The translations under genes were made by a program, and so were the position numbers. DNA of 48,456 nt from Prochlorococcus sp. AG-355-I04 (GTDB taxonomy: Bacteria; Cyanobacteriota; Cyanobacteriia; PCC-6307; Cyanobiaceae): assembly GCA_003280915.1 (NCBI GenBank), contig QCDL01000009.1, positions 1-48,456 on the forward strand, given 5' to 3'. The notes beneath the pieces were generated by a model. It was given only the letters and a program-made list of their open reading frames with translations, had not been told where the DNA came from and made no database searches. Below, piece after piece: positions 24,373 through 34,999 of this stretch; the first letter of the stretch is position 1; every line of letters begins with the position of its first letter.

Positions 24373-26264
24373 TTAATTTTTAATTCATTAATTGTATTTA
24401 AAGCTATCTTGAAACCTTCTCCTAAATTATGATGTCCCTGCCAGATTTCAGGAATAAAGGATATTCCTCCTTTTTTTTTCATTGAGCTAACAATCAATTT
24501 TAAATCTAAATCCCCCTCTCCGAACAAAAGGCCTTCATCTGAATCCCCTTTAGCATCAACAAGATGAATATGGTCTGTAAATTGTAAAAGCTCATTAATC
24601 CAATAATTTGGATTTAAGGAATAATAATTAGAAGACATTATGGTATGAGCTGAATCAAGACATATTTTGAGTTTTGTTTTCTTGCAAAAATTGAGGATTT
24701 CTCTTGGATCTGCAAAAATATTTACTAGTCTCCTTCCTCCAAGATACCATGCATTTACCGGAAGAGTTTGAGGTAATATCTCTAGAGTAGGATATTTAAT
24801 TCTGAAATTTTTAATCAACTCCTCTAGTTCTTTATAAATATCATCTTTTTCTTTATCATTTAAGAATTCTTTTAAAGTAGCACTACTGAAACTTGTTATT
24901 ACTTTAACTTTTGCCTCTTTTTTATTTCCTAAAAGATCATTTATTCTAATAATATGATTTAGGAATTTTTCAAATTCAAAAATGCTTTCTTTTCTTATGT
25001 TTTCTTTTTTAGAGAATGGATCAAAAATTAAGTCATTTGAATAAAAATCTGGAGCATGAAATGTATTATTTAAATTTATTGGTATATCTTTTAAAAGATT
25101 TTTTATTTTATTGAATGGATAATCAATATCCCTATGAGACAAATGGAATTCAAGAAAATCAGGTTTGATTTCATCAAAGAGTATCGGAGCGTCATGATAT
25201 CTTACTGGGATTCCAAACTTACAATTTGGAATTGGTTTTTTACAGTATTTAAAGATTTTTTTATAGCCTGAAATATCACTTAATTCAATTATTTCTCCTG
25301 GATTTTTTTTATTAATTAATTTCTTATTTATGATACTTTTATATTTATCTGGAGATAAACCTTTACCGCCATAAGTAAAATCTAAATATTCTTTTTTTAG
25401 GATTGTTCCTTTCTTGAGAATCTTATTGACAGTTAAACTTTTCCCTAAACTTATTCTGTTAGCTTTTTCTCCCGGTTGGATTATTCTGTCATTATCATTA
25501 CCAAGACTCTTATGTGCTTCTTTTAACATTTTACATAAATCTCTCATTTGATCTGGATAAAGACTCACTACATGATCATTACCTTTTGCATTTTTGTTTA
25601 GAGTAAGATGTTTTTCAAATACTATTGCTCCATAACTTAAAGCAGATAAACAGACATAATATTCAAGTTCATGTCCAGAATAACCTAGTTGCACTTTAGG
25701 AAATAACTTCTTTAATTTTTTTATATACTTAAGATTTAGAGTATCTACCGGTGAGGGGTAAGCTGATTGACAATGCAATAAACATAAGTTCTTTTTGTTT
25801 TCAAGAAAATAAGAAACAGAGGTAATTATTTCCTTTTGATTTGACATGCCCGTTGACATAATAAAGTTATCAAAATATTCAAAAGCAGTTTCTATCATGA
25901 GTAAATTAGTTAAATCTGCCGAAGCAATTTTAAGAGTTTTTATTTTGTTTTTATGAGCAAATAAAAGAGAATCTATATCCCAACAACTAACTATTACATC
26001 AATTTTTAAATTTCTTGCGAATTCAATTAATTTTTCGTATTGATTAAAATTAAGAAAGGTTGATAATATATATTGATAAACATATTGCTGACCTATTTCC
26101 ATATTTTTGGGATCTGCCTTTAAGCATGCTTCAGATCTGATTTGAAATTTAACAGCATTGCAGTTTGCTTTTTTTGATTCTTCTATTAATTTATAAGCCT
26201 CCTCAATGGAACCATTGTGGTTCAGACCTATTTCACTGATAATATATGGTTCATGAAACCTCAT
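24369..26264 (-). CDS. NeuB-SAF synthase fused to a sugar-isomerase-like TIM barrel
   Basis: A 631-residue three-domain protein. Residues 1-265 are NeuB-like (SEIGLNHNGS, STGMS, GYSGHE with H198, EKHLTL with H219). Residues 272-330 are a SAF domain (GKSLTVNKILKKGTIL, then PGEIIELSD). Residues 345-631 are a xylose-isomerase/AP-endonuclease-2-type barrel with LDSAH, HIHLVDAKG, GEGDLD and PEIWQGH as probable metal-binding strands. Fusing synthase and isomerase suggests the barrel makes or edits the sugar substrate condensed with PEP. It starts 159 bp after the sugar-transferase gene and is coupled to the SDR gene. Domain calls are strong, reaction unknown. Confidence 0.85.
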   Translation of the reverse strand: MRFHEPYIISEIGLNHNGSIEEAYKLIEESKKANCNAVKFQIRSEACLKADPKNMEIGQQYVYQYILSTFLNFNQYEKLIEFARNLKIDVIVSCWDIDSLLFAHKNKIKTLKIASADLTNLLMIETAFEYFDNFIMSTGMSNQKEIITSVSYFLENKKNLCLLHCQSAYPSPVDTLNLKYIKKLKKLFPKVQLGYSGHELEYYVCLSALSYGAIVFEKHLTLNKNAKGNDHVVSLYPDQMRDLCKMLKEAHKSLGNDNDRIIQPGEKANRISLGKSLTVNKILKKGTILKKEYLDFTYGGKGLSPDKYKSIINKKLINKKNPGEIIELSDISGYKKIFKYCKKPIPNCKFGIPVRYHDAPILFDEIKPDFLEFHLSHRDIDYPFNKIKNLLKDIPINLNNTFHAPDFYSNDLIFDPFSKKENIRKESIFEFEKFLNHIIRINDLLGNKKEAKVKVITSFSSATLKEFLNDKEKDDIYKELEELIKNFRIKYPTLEILPQTLPVNAWYLGGRRLVNIFADPREILNFCKKTKLKICLDSAHTIMSSNYYSLNPNYWINELLQFTDHIHLVDAKGDSDEGLLFGEGDLDLKLIVSSMKKKGGISFIPEIWQGHHNLGEGFKIALNTINELKIK

Positions 26265-26423
26265 AATGAAAATTTATTTATGATTAAAAAATAAAATTAT
26301 TTTTCTCATATTAGGAAAATAATAAAACCTAAAATTTGATTATCTATATATTCTTTAAGTATAAAATCTAACATTTGGGGTGGGTTCATTTTTTTACTAT
26401 ATCACTTAAAATATTTTAAATTG

Positions 26424-27734
26424 TTATTGCTTTGCTTTAGGAATCGAACCTTCTGCATTTAAAACAAGTTTAATAGTCTTAAAAAATATAAGTAAATCAA
26501 GAAAAATAGTGAAGTTTTTTATGTAAAATAAATCATAGCTTAGCTTTGTTTTTGAATCATTTACTGAAGCTCCGTAGGGATAATTGACTTGAGCCCATCC
26601 ACTTAAGCCTGGTTTAGCTAAATATCTCAAACTGTAATTATTTATCTTTTTTAATAATTTCAAGTCGATCTCAGGTCGCTCAGGTCTTGGACCAATAAGG
26701 CTCATGTCTCCTTTAATAACTGTAATTAATTGCGGTAATTCATCTATTCTATATTTTCTTAAAAAACTACCTACTTTCGTTACTCTCTTATCATTTTGCG
26801 ATGACCACTGGGGACCATGTCTTTCGGAATTAATAAACATTGTCCTTAGTTTTATTATTTGAAAATTCTTTTTCATTAATCCACTTCTAGTTTGGTAATA
26901 AAAAATTGGACCTTTATCTTCCAAATAAATTAATAAAGCTGATACTATTAATACAGGAAGTAAAAATAATAATAATATTAATGAGAAAAAAATATCTCCT
27001 ATTCTTTTTAAACGAAACTGAAAAGAACCCACCCTAGATGAAAAATCAATTTTAATTAGATCTCCCGCAGAAATTAAGTCAGCAGGAATTCTCCCAAGAG
27101 TAATTTCACACCATTCGATTATATTAAGTATTGCATTACCTTCAATACTTTGATTTAGGAGAAATATCTGATCTTTATTATTAAGCAACTTAATATTTTC
27201 AATAATAAATCCAACGGATTTAATATCTTTCTTGAAGTTTTTTAAATGAGAAATTGTTATATTTAAGTTTTTTTCTTCTATTAAAAAACTTTTGAGTTTA
27301 TCAGCTATTATCTCTTCACCAATAAAATTCCATCTAGCTTTTTTTTTTGTATTTCTTCTAAAATAAGTTGAGTATATGTTTTGTAAAGTAAAAGAAAATA
27401 TATTTATCAACATAATATTTATAAAAATATTGAAAAAACTAGAATTAAGGAAATTGAAGAAACTTAAAAAATTAATAATAATAGAAATAATAAGTAAACT
27501 AATAAAAAATTTTTTTATGGTTATTTTTAATTTAGATCTAAAGTTAAACGAATTTTCTTTGTCATGGTAAAGACCTATTATGTAATTTGACAAGCACCAA
27601 CATAATGAAATAAAGATTGTTAAAAATATTGACTCATAATTACCAAAAAAGAGAATATAAATAAAAAAATCTGTTGATGAACGAAAAATTAATTTTTTTC
27701 TATTTTTTATCCATGGTATTCCTGAAATAATCAT
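26424..27734 (-). CDS. Undecaprenyl-phosphate sugar-1-phosphate transferase (priming enzyme)
   Basis: A 436-residue WcaJ/WbaP-type initiating transferase. Several N-terminal membrane helices and a soluble segment are followed by a helix at about 245-270 and the C-terminal sugar-transferase domain: [28 protein letters not shown] and [15 protein letters not shown]. It transfers hexose-1-phosphate from an NDP-sugar to undecaprenyl phosphate at the inner membrane, starting repeat-unit assembly. Its start overlaps the gmd stop by 4 bp, so the two are coexpressed. Confidence 0.93.
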   Translation of the reverse strand: MIISGIPWIKNRKKLIFRSSTDFFIYILFFGNYESIFLTIFISLCWCLSNYIIGLYHDKENSFNFRSKLKITIKKFFISLLIISIIINFLSFFNFLNSSFFNIFINIMLINIFSFTLQNIYSTYFRRNTKKKARWNFIGEEIIADKLKSFLIEEKNLNITISHLKNFKKDIKSVGFIIENIKLLNNKDQIFLLNQSIEGNAILNIIEWCEITLGRIPADLISAGDLIKIDFSSRVGSFQFRLKRIGDIFFSLILLLFLLPVLIVSALLIYLEDKGPIFYYQTRSGLMKKNFQIIKLRTMFINSERHGPQWSSQNDKRVTKVGSFLRKYRIDELPQLITVIKGDMSLIGPRPERPEIDLKLLKKINNYSLRYLAKPGLSGWAQVNYPYGASVNDSKTKLSYDLFYIKNFTIFLDLLIFFKTIKLVLNAEGSIPKAKQ

Positions 27735-28864
27735 TTTTTAATATTTGGCGGATTTTCAAAAGGAGAATTAACATTAAAACCTTTTTTTCTGAGATATGAT
27801 TCTTTCTTAGCCTCATTTGAGTCATTTTCTATCATCTCAGAAACTAAATCTTCTAATGTAATTTGTGGAGTCCAATTTAGAATGTTTTTTGCTTTTGTTG
27901 CATCTCCTAATAAACTTTCAACTTCAGTTGGTCTGAAATATCTTTTATCTATCCTTATAACAATTTGATTAGTATCAGCTCTTCTGCCTATCTCATTTAT
28001 TCCTTCCCCTTCCCAGACGATAGCGGGTTCATCAGGATTCTTACCCCAACCAATTTTTTTGGCACTTAACTCTATAAATTTTCTAACTGTTTCTTGCCTA
28101 CCTGTAGCTATAACAAAGTCTTCAGGATTATTTTGTTGCAACATTAACCATTGTATTTCCACGTATTCTTTGGCATGTCCCCAATCTCTTAAGGAATCTA
28201 GATTACCCATATGTAAACAATCATCCAGTCCTTCATTAATTCTTGTTAGGCCTCTTGTTATTTTTCTAGTGACAAATGTTTCTCCTCTTCTTGGACTTTC
28301 ATGATTAAAAAGTATTCCGTTACATGCAAAAATTCCATATGATTCACGATAATTTACAGTTATCCAATAAGCATATAACTTGGCAACAGCATATGGACTT
28401 CTTGGGTAAAAGGGAGTGGTTTCCTTTTGAGGGACCTCTTGCACAAGGCCATATAGTTCACTAGTGCTTGCTTGATAAACTTTAGTTTTTTTTGTAAGGC
28501 CTAACAATCTTACTGCTTCAAGGATTCTTAAAGTTCCTAATCCATCGCAATTGGCTGTATATTCAGGTTCTTCAAAGCTTACAGAAACATGACTTTGGGC
28601 CGCTAAATTGTAAATTTCATCAGGCTCAGTATTTTGAATAATTCTAATGATATTTGTACTATCAGTTAAGTCGCCATAATGGAGCTTGAATTTCACCTCT
28701 TTTTCATGCGGATCCTTGTAGAGGTGATCTATCCTTTGCGTATTAAAAGAACTAGATCTTCTTTTTAGGCCATGGACAATATATCCTTTTTTTAAAAGAA
28801 ATTCTGCTAAATAACTTCCGTCTTGGCCCGTTATTCCCGTTATTAAAGCAATTTTATTTGTCAT
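27731..28864 (-). CDS. gmd: GDP-mannose 4,6-dehydratase
   Basis: A 377-residue extended SDR of normal Gmd length: [15 protein letters not shown] at the N-terminus, [24 protein letters not shown], catalytic [21 protein letters not shown] and [10 protein letters not shown]. It makes GDP-4-keto-6-deoxymannose from GDP-mannose; Fcl (33727-34728) and ManC (32197-33636) supply the adjoining steps toward GDP-L-fucose. First gene of the minus-strand block; 374 bp of noncoding sequence precede it. Confidence 0.96.
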   Translation of the reverse strand: MTNKIALITGITGQDGSYLAEFLLKKGYIVHGLKRRSSSFNTQRIDHLYKDPHEKEVKFKLHYGDLTDSTNIIRIIQNTEPDEIYNLAAQSHVSVSFEEPEYTANCDGLGTLRILEAVRLLGLTKKTKVYQASTSELYGLVQEVPQKETTPFYPRSPYAVAKLYAYWITVNYRESYGIFACNGILFNHESPRRGETFVTRKITRGLTRINEGLDDCLHMGNLDSLRDWGHAKEYVEIQWLMLQQNNPEDFVIATGRQETVRKFIELSAKKIGWGKNPDEPAIVWEGEGINEIGRRADTNQIVIRIDKRYFRPTEVESLLGDATKAKNILNWTPQITLEDLVSEMIENDSNEAKKESYLRKKGFNVNSPFENPPNIKK

Positions 28865-29238
28865 TTAATAATATTTTTTTTTTCAAAATGACTTAGGTTA
28901 AATATACCATTCACTATAAAAATGATTAAAAATCAATAAATTTATTATTTTTTTTGTAACTATTACAATAAATCTCTTAATGAAATTAATAAAAAATGGT
29001 TTTTTAAAATAAAAGATTTTTCATATAATTCTATTTAAATATCTCCAAAAATATTTACTAAATTAATACCTTTAATTTTTCAAATATTTCGAAAAGAGGT
29101 TTTAATTTTTTTAGGGAATTTTAATTATAAATTCTTTTTAAAATAGAGTTTTCATTGGTCAAATAATAATATATTATTTACAATTATGAAGGTTTAAATT
29201 TTTGATATTCCTTGAATTGTTCCAAAGACTTTTAAGTT
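28865..29238. other. Divergent intergenic region
   Basis: These 374 bp lie between gmd (minus) and a membrane-protein gene (plus). The sequence is over 75% A/T with long A and T runs and no open frame or repeat I can defend. It must hold promoters for both directions, but no single -10/-35 pair stands out. Confidence 0.5.
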
Positions 29239-29811
29239 ATGATAATTGATGTTTTATTATTTACTTTATTAATATATTTAGTTTCAGTATCACCTCTACC
29301 AGCACTACCACTAATAATCGCTAGTTATGCAAAGATTGGCTTTTACGGTGGATTTTTATCTATAATATTCGCTGCAAATTTAGCAATATTAACCCAATAC
29401 TATATAGGAACGAATATAAGAAAGAATAATTTTAAATGGGTAAGATTTGAAAAATTAGCAAAAAGATATTCTCAGAAAATAAAGAAACTATCAACATTAG
29501 ATTTGTTTTTGCTTAGGTTATCAAATATTTTTATTACGAAAATAATAAATTCACTATTAGGATTTTCAGGATATCCTCTAAAAAAATTATTTATAATAAA
29601 TAATATTGCTTTAGTTCCATGGCAATTCCTGAATTATTTTTTTGCTACAAAAGTAGATTTATTATCAAATATTTTATTAAAAATAAATATATCAGTTTCA
29701 ATTAGCAGAGTATTTTCGATAATTTCAATAACTTGTCTGGTTATCTTATCATCCCGCATTATTATATTTCTATTAAAGAAAATTACTCGAAATAAATATC
29801 CAAGCTTTTGA
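29239..29811 (+). CDS. Small membrane protein, possibly DedA/VTT-like
   Basis: A 190-residue protein with hydrophobic segments at about 3-25, 35-55, 90-130 and 150-180. Its pattern LRLSNIFITKIINSLLGFSGY followed by a reentrant-looking NIALVPWQF resembles the VTT (DedA/TVP38) core, where an Arg precedes a Pro/Gly-rich turn. DedA relatives have been implicated in flipping undecaprenyl phosphate or lipids, which would fit the setting. The stop overlaps the TTG start of the next gene (TTGA). The assignment is tentative. Confidence 0.5.
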   Translation: MIIDVLLFTLLIYLVSVSPLPALPLIIASYAKIGFYGGFLSIIFAANLAILTQYYIGTNIRKNNFKWVRFEKLAKRYSQKIKKLSTLDLFLLRLSNIFITKIINSLLGFSGYPLKKLFIINNIALVPWQFLNYFFATKVDLLSNILLKINISVSISRVFSIISITCLVILSSRIIIFLLKKITRNKYPSF

Positions 29812-31055
29812 TTCATATGCATAAATTAATCAAAACTCTAGTTATTTTTCTTTTTACATTTTGGATCTGGGGTGTTAACTGGGGCCAAAGAAATTTAGAC
29901 CCTGACTTAACAAAATTTCTAATCTCTAATCAGTATGCTTTGATTTTTAGAGCTTTAATAATTATATTCATAATAACTTTTGCAATTATTCGTTTTAAAA
30001 ATAATATAAATACCTATTTATTTACATCGATTTCAGGAATAATTGGGACAATATTTTTGATTTTTAGTACAAGTAAAGATTTAAATACAGTTATAAGTTT
30101 TTTATTTTCCACTACTATAATTATTTTTCTATCGCAAAACTATTTTGATAATCTAAGAAAAATTTCATTTGAAACAAACAATATTCTACTTATTACTGGT
30201 CTAATTTTTTTAATTCTCTTTGAATTCTCTTGTTTAACAAGATCCCAATGCGATGATTCCTTATTTACTACTATTGCGCCTGATTTAATGAGATTAACTA
30301 CTGTAAGTTTCCAAAGGTATTTTGGCTTTTTTGGAGGTCCAATAATTCTTTCTTCTATTTCAGCATTAATTTTTATTTATGCTTTAAAGGAGAATGTTGG
30401 TTCCATTTACTATAAATTTTCTACTCTAACTATTTCTTTTGTCTCAATATTTTTGAGTAATTCAATAGCTGGCTTTATTCTTTTATTTTTATATTATTTT
30501 TTATCGGTTGTTTCTGACTTTTTAGGAAATTATTCATTTAAATTACCAAGACTTACTACAAAAAATTTATTTTTATTTTTAGTATTTTTAGTTTTTATTT
30601 ATTTCTTATATCTAACTCAATCAGAAGCTATAAATTTATTTATAGGAAAAATATCTTATGTTTTTTTACTAATTTCTGGTAATAGCATAAATGCTGCAGA
30701 TCTATTGAGTTATGATCAATTCATAAGATCTTCAGGGAGCTTTCTGGGTAGATTATTAGACATAAAATATACTCTAGATGATATGAATTTATCTTCTTAT
30801 ATTTTCGGGTCTATCTTTAGCATTAATAGAAATAAATTGATAAGTGAGTCAGGCTTAATCACACTTGTTGCAATTTACGGAATTCCTATTACTGTACTTT
30901 ATTTATATTTATTACTTAGAAATCTTGGAATGAAGCTTTTCCTTGTTTTATTATTATTTAACATACCTTACAATATCTTTCTTATGCATCCTGTGTATTT
31001 ATTATTTCCTTTATTATTTAAGAAAAGTACACTTAAATTCAGAGGGTCTATATGA
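29808..31055 (+). CDS. Polytopic membrane protein, candidate O-antigen polymerase (Wzy)
   Basis: A 415-residue protein with roughly ten membrane helices and a long polar stretch around residues 275-330 (SYDQFIRSSGSFLGR), where Wzy and WaaL proteins carry their large periplasmic loop with key Arg residues. Wzy proteins have low sequence identity, so topology and the neighbourhood of sugar genes are the main evidence. No other polymerase candidate is visible in the window. TTG start at 29808 couples it to the preceding gene; ATG at 29817 is an alternative start. Confidence 0.5.
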   Translation: MIHMHKLIKTLVIFLFTFWIWGVNWGQRNLDPDLTKFLISNQYALIFRALIIIFIITFAIIRFKNNINTYLFTSISGIIGTIFLIFSTSKDLNTVISFLFSTTIIIFLSQNYFDNLRKISFETNNILLITGLIFLILFEFSCLTRSQCDDSLFTTIAPDLMRLTTVSFQRYFGFFGGPIILSSISALIFIYALKENVGSIYYKFSTLTISFVSIFLSNSIAGFILLFLYYFLSVVSDFLGNYSFKLPRLTTKNLFLFLVFLVFIYFLYLTQSEAINLFIGKISYVFLLISGNSINAADLLSYDQFIRSSGSFLGRLLDIKYTLDDMNLSSYIFGSIFSINRNKLISESGLITLVAIYGIPITVLYLYLLLRNLGMKLFLVLLLFNIPYNIFLMHPVYLLFPLLFKKSTLKFRGSI

Positions 31056-31149
31056 TAATTATACTTATAATTGCAAAACAATCTATTTTTGGGCCAGCTT
31101 TCCCTAATATAATTTCTAATTAAAATGTAAAAGAATAAGATTTAAAAAT

Positions 31150-32190
31150 ATGAATAATATATTAGTCACTGGAGGTGCTGGATTTATTGGTAGTCATACA
31201 TGTTTGCAATTAATGAATGAGGGTTTAAATGTATGCATAATTGATTCTTTGATTAATAGTTCAGAGAAAATAATTAATCAAATAAAACTTATTAACGAAA
31301 AAGAAGGTATCAAAAAAGGAAAACTATTTTTTAGACATGGCGATCTTAGAAATAATGATTTCATTAATAATGTATTTTTAGAATTTAAAAGAAAGAAATT
31401 ACCCTTTGATTCTGTTATACATTTCGCTGGACTAAAGGCAGTCGAAGAATCAATATTTAATCCTTTAGGCTATTGGGAAGTAAATATAATTTCAACAATT
31501 AATCTACTTATTACAATGGATAAATTTGATTGTAATAAATTGGTTTTTAGTAGTAGTGCAACAATATATGATCCAAGTAAAAAGATTAAATACGATGAAG
31601 AAAGTCCAAAAAGGCCAATAAATCCATATGGTAATACAAAACTAACAATTGAAATATTTTTACAAGATTTATTTTTAAGTAGTCAAAATAAATGGAAAAT
31701 TATAAATCTAAGATATTTTAATCCAGTTGGTGCTCATCCATCTGGTCTAATTGGTGAAAATCCAAAATGCACGCCTACAAATCTTTTTCCAATACTATTA
31801 AAAGTTGCCAATGGTAAGAAAAAAGAATTATCTATTTATGGAAATGATTGGCCAACCAAAGATGGTACATGTATAAGAGATTATATTCATGTGATGGATC
31901 TTGCAGATGCACATATAGCTGCTCTTGAATTTTTGAATAAAGCCTCTCCTCAAGCTAAAGCTATTAATATTGGAACAGGAAAAGGTACAAGTGTTTTAGA
32001 AATTATTAAGAGATTCAATAAAATAAATTCAGTAAATTTGCCCTTTAAATTTGTAAACAGAAGAAAGGGAGATTCGGCCATTGTTATAGCTGATAATAAA
32101 TTAGCTTTAGAATTGTTAAATTGGGTTCCAAAAAGAAATATAGATGATATTTGCCTTGACTCTTTTAAATGGTCAAAATATTCTCTATGA
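31150..32190 (+). CDS. galE: UDP-glucose 4-epimerase
   Basis: A 346-residue SDR: VTGGAGFIGSHTCLQL, HFAGLKAVEES, SSSATIYD, catalytic YGNTK, LRYFNPVGAHPSG, GTCIRDYIHVMDLA and NIGTGKGTSVLE are the standard GalE blocks. It interconverts UDP-glucose and UDP-galactose (or the GlcNAc/GalNAc pair). It ends 6 bp from the convergent manC. The 94-bp spacer before it has no clear promoter. Confidence 0.95.
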   Translation: MNNILVTGGAGFIGSHTCLQLMNEGLNVCIIDSLINSSEKIINQIKLINEKEGIKKGKLFFRHGDLRNNDFINNVFLEFKRKKLPFDSVIHFAGLKAVEESIFNPLGYWEVNIISTINLLITMDKFDCNKLVFSSSATIYDPSKKIKYDEESPKRPINPYGNTKLTIEIFLQDLFLSSQNKWKIINLRYFNPVGAHPSGLIGENPKCTPTNLFPILLKVANGKKKELSIYGNDWPTKDGTCIRDYIHVMDLADAHIAALEFLNKASPQAKAINIGTGKGTSVLEIIKRFNKINSVNLPFKFVNRRKGDSAIVIADNKLALELLNWVPKRNIDDICLDSFKWSKYSL

Positions 32191-32196
32191 AAAAAT

Positions 32197-33636
32197 TTAT
32201 TTTATTCTTCCATATTTATCTTCAAATCTAACAATATCATCTTCTCCTACATAAGAACCGCTTTGCACTTCAATCAGAATTAGACCTATCTTCCCAGGAT
32301 TGATTAATCTGTGTTTAGAACCCAATGGTATATAAATACTCTCATTTTCTGCAAGGATTTTTGTTGTATTATCTAATTCTACTTTCGCAGTTCCATCTAC
32401 CACAACCCAGTGCTCAGATCTATGATGATGCATCTGAAGAGATAATTTTTCCCCAGGTTTTACGTAAATTAATTTTACTTGCCATCTAGATCTATCAACT
32501 ATAGTTTGGTAGTGTCCCCAAGGCCTGAATATCTTACTATGTTTTTGTCCCTCATTTATATTTCTAGCTTTTAATGTTTTGACAACATTTTTTACCAATT
32601 GAGAATCATTTTTATTAGAAACTAGAATTGCGTCGTTTGTATCGACAACAATTAAATTATTAATTCCGATAGCCACAAGAAGTTTGTTCTCGCTTCTTAA
32701 ATAACAATTCTCCGTTTTTTCTGATATCACTTTACCTTTACAAAAATTACCATCCTCGTCTTTCTTTGAATTTTCCCATACTGTTTTCCAGCTCCCAATA
32801 TCATTCCAGCCACAGTTCAAAGGTAAAACAGTTCCTATATTAGTTTTTTCCATTACTGCAATATCAAAAGAAATATTTGGACAATTTTCAAATGCAAATT
32901 TATCTAATCTTTGAAAGTCTAAGTCTTTAATACTTTTGGATAGTGATTCTTTACAATGCTTATAAATATCCGGTTCAAACTTTTGTATCTCAGTTAATAA
33001 TGTTTTAGCTTTGAACATAAAAATTCCGCTATTCCAGGAATACCTTTTATCTTTCATTAATTTTTTTGCTTCATCAAGAGATGGTTTTTCTAAAAACTGT
33101 TCTATTTTTTCACCCTTAAAATTGGAATTAGATAATGGCTTTTTTGACTTAATGTAACCATATCCAGTTTCTGGTGAGGTTGGTAAAATGCCAAATGTTA
33201 CTAGCCTATTTTTAAGTGCGTAACTTATACCAACTTTAAGTGCTTTTAAAAATAATTGATCATCTTTTATTTCATGATCTGAAGCCATAACTAGCAAAAT
33301 TGGATCCTCTTCTTGATGTAAGGCTTTCATGGCGGCAACAGTTATGGCAGCGGCTGTATTCCTTCCTACGGGCTCTAAGAGAATGGAATAATTTTTAATA
33401 TTAATTTCTCTTATCTGCTCAGCTACTATAAATCTATGCTCTTCATTGCAAACTAAAATTGGGTTACTTACGTCATCTAAACTAGATATCCTTAATTGAG
33501 TATTTTGTAATAAAGAATTGCTTTGATCAGCACCAATTGATAAAAATTGTTTTGGAAAACTTTCTCTAGATAAAGGCCAAAGCCTTGTTCCAGAGCCTCC
33601 ACACATAATTATTGGGATAACTTTATTAGATTTCAT
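32197..33636 (-). CDS. manC: Mannose-1-phosphate guanylyltransferase / mannose-6-phosphate isomerase
   Basis: A 479-residue bifunctional ManC/XanB/AlgA-type protein. The nucleotidyltransferase half opens with MCGGSGTRLWPLSRESFPKQ and has FLEKP. A linker leads to the C-terminal cupin with FRPWGHYQTI, SLQMHHHRSEHW (metal-binding His cluster) and VELDNTTKI. It makes GDP-mannose for Gmd and Fcl. No phosphomannomutase is in the window, so that step is supplied elsewhere. 90 bp separate it from fcl, probably one transcript. Confidence 0.96.
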   Translation of the reverse strand: MKSNKVIPIIMCGGSGTRLWPLSRESFPKQFLSIGADQSNSLLQNTQLRISSLDDVSNPILVCNEEHRFIVAEQIREINIKNYSILLEPVGRNTAAAITVAAMKALHQEEDPILLVMASDHEIKDDQLFLKALKVGISYALKNRLVTFGILPTSPETGYGYIKSKKPLSNSNFKGEKIEQFLEKPSLDEAKKLMKDKRYSWNSGIFMFKAKTLLTEIQKFEPDIYKHCKESLSKSIKDLDFQRLDKFAFENCPNISFDIAVMEKTNIGTVLPLNCGWNDIGSWKTVWENSKKDEDGNFCKGKVISEKTENCYLRSENKLLVAIGINNLIVVDTNDAILVSNKNDSQLVKNVVKTLKARNINEGQKHSKIFRPWGHYQTIVDRSRWQVKLIYVKPGEKLSLQMHHHRSEHWVVVDGTAKVELDNTTKILAENESIYIPLGSKHRLINPGKIGLILIEVQSGSYVGEDDIVRFEDKYGRIK

Positions 33637-33726
33637 ATCGAATTTATTTAAATTAATGATTAATTTTCAACTATGTTTATAGTCAAAATTATACTCCTAT
33701 AAGTTTTAATTTTTTAATCAAATTAT

Positions 33727-34728
33727 TTAAAATAAATTTTCATTCTCTATAGATTTTAAAGTTCTAATAATTCCTTCTTCTAAAGAAATTTTTGCTTTCC
33801 AACCTAGTGATGTCATTTTATCAATATTTAATTTTTTTCTTGGAGTTCCATCTGGTTTGGTGGTGTCCCAAATAATTTTCCCTTTGAAATTTACTAAATT
33901 TGATATTTTATCAGCAAGATTTTTAATTTTTATATCTTCTCCCGTACCAACATTTAGAAAATATAAGGGTTTCCCATCTTTTTTCCTTGGTGCATTTGGT
34001 GAATTTGGATCCCAGTTTTCTAGCGCAAAAGTAACTGCATCTCCAAGATCCTCTACATGTAAGAATTCCCTAAAGGGAGAACCTGTCCCCCAGCATTCAA
34101 CAGTATCAATTGATTGCTTTTTGTTAATATAAAATTTTTTTATTAAAGAGGCCATCACATGGCCATTCTCTACATCATAGTTATCACCTTCCCCATAAAG
34201 ATTTGTTGGCATTAGAGAAATAGCGTCAAAACCATACTGCTCTCTTAATGCTTCACATAATTTTATCCCTGCAATTTTTGCAATAGCATAACACTCATTT
34301 GTTTTCTCAAGCTCTCCAGTTAAAAGTTCATCTTCTTGTATTGGTTGTTGTGCAAATTTAGGATAAATACAGCTACTCCCAAGAAATAATAGTCTTTTGA
34401 CTTTATACTTCCATGAAGTTTCAATGATATTATTTTGAATTTTTAAATTATCAAGAAGGAACTCTGAAGGAAAATAACTATTAGCTAAAATTCCTCCTAC
34501 TTTTGCTGCAGCAATAACAACTACGGTTGGTTTATTTTTGTAAAACCATTTTTCAACATCATTAATTTCAAGCAGGTTCAAATCTTTTCTTTTAGGAGTC
34601 AATAATATTCCATTATTTTTTATTGATCCATATCCTGCTTTCTTTAAACTTTTATATATTGCTTTACCCGCCATTCCATTAGATCCAGCTATAAATATAC
34701 GATCATCTAGTGAAATTTTTTTAGTCAT
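33727..34728 (-). CDS. fcl: GDP-L-fucose synthase
   Basis: A 333-residue SDR of the WcaG/Fcl branch: AGSNGMAGKAI, AAAKVGGILANS, GSSCIYPKFAQQP, YAIAKIAG with catalytic Tyr and Lys, PTNLYGEGDN, GTGSPFREFLHVEDL and the C-terminal DGTPRKKLN. It epimerises and reduces GDP-4-keto-6-deoxymannose to GDP-L-fucose. With gmd and manC in the window, the pathway from mannose 1-phosphate is complete, although split by a plus-strand block. Confidence 0.96.
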   Translation of the reverse strand: MTKKISLDDRIFIAGSNGMAGKAIYKSLKKAGYGSIKNNGILLTPKRKDLNLLEINDVEKWFYKNKPTVVVIAAAKVGGILANSYFPSEFLLDNLKIQNNIIETSWKYKVKRLLFLGSSCIYPKFAQQPIQEDELLTGELEKTNECYAIAKIAGIKLCEALREQYGFDAISLMPTNLYGEGDNYDVENGHVMASLIKKFYINKKQSIDTVECWGTGSPFREFLHVEDLGDAVTFALENWDPNSPNAPRKKDGKPLYFLNVGTGEDIKIKNLADKISNLVNFKGKIIWDTTKPDGTPRKKLNIDKMTSLGWKAKISLEEGIIRTLKSIENENLF

Positions 34729-34999
34729 AATAAAGTAGATTTTCTAATTCAAGTCACTAAATCCCTATCAAGATTTATAAAATAAAAATTGATATCATCA
34801 AATTAATCGACATAATAATTTTTCATTAATAATTTATACATTCAAAATACATTCTTTAAAATAATTTATCAATTTTTTGCAAGATTAATTTTAAAAGTTT
34901 TACTTAACTAATTTAATACAATAAATTGTTCAATACATCATTGTTAAGCTATAGTAAAAAAATGTCAATGAAATTATTGCATAAAAATATTTATTTAGT

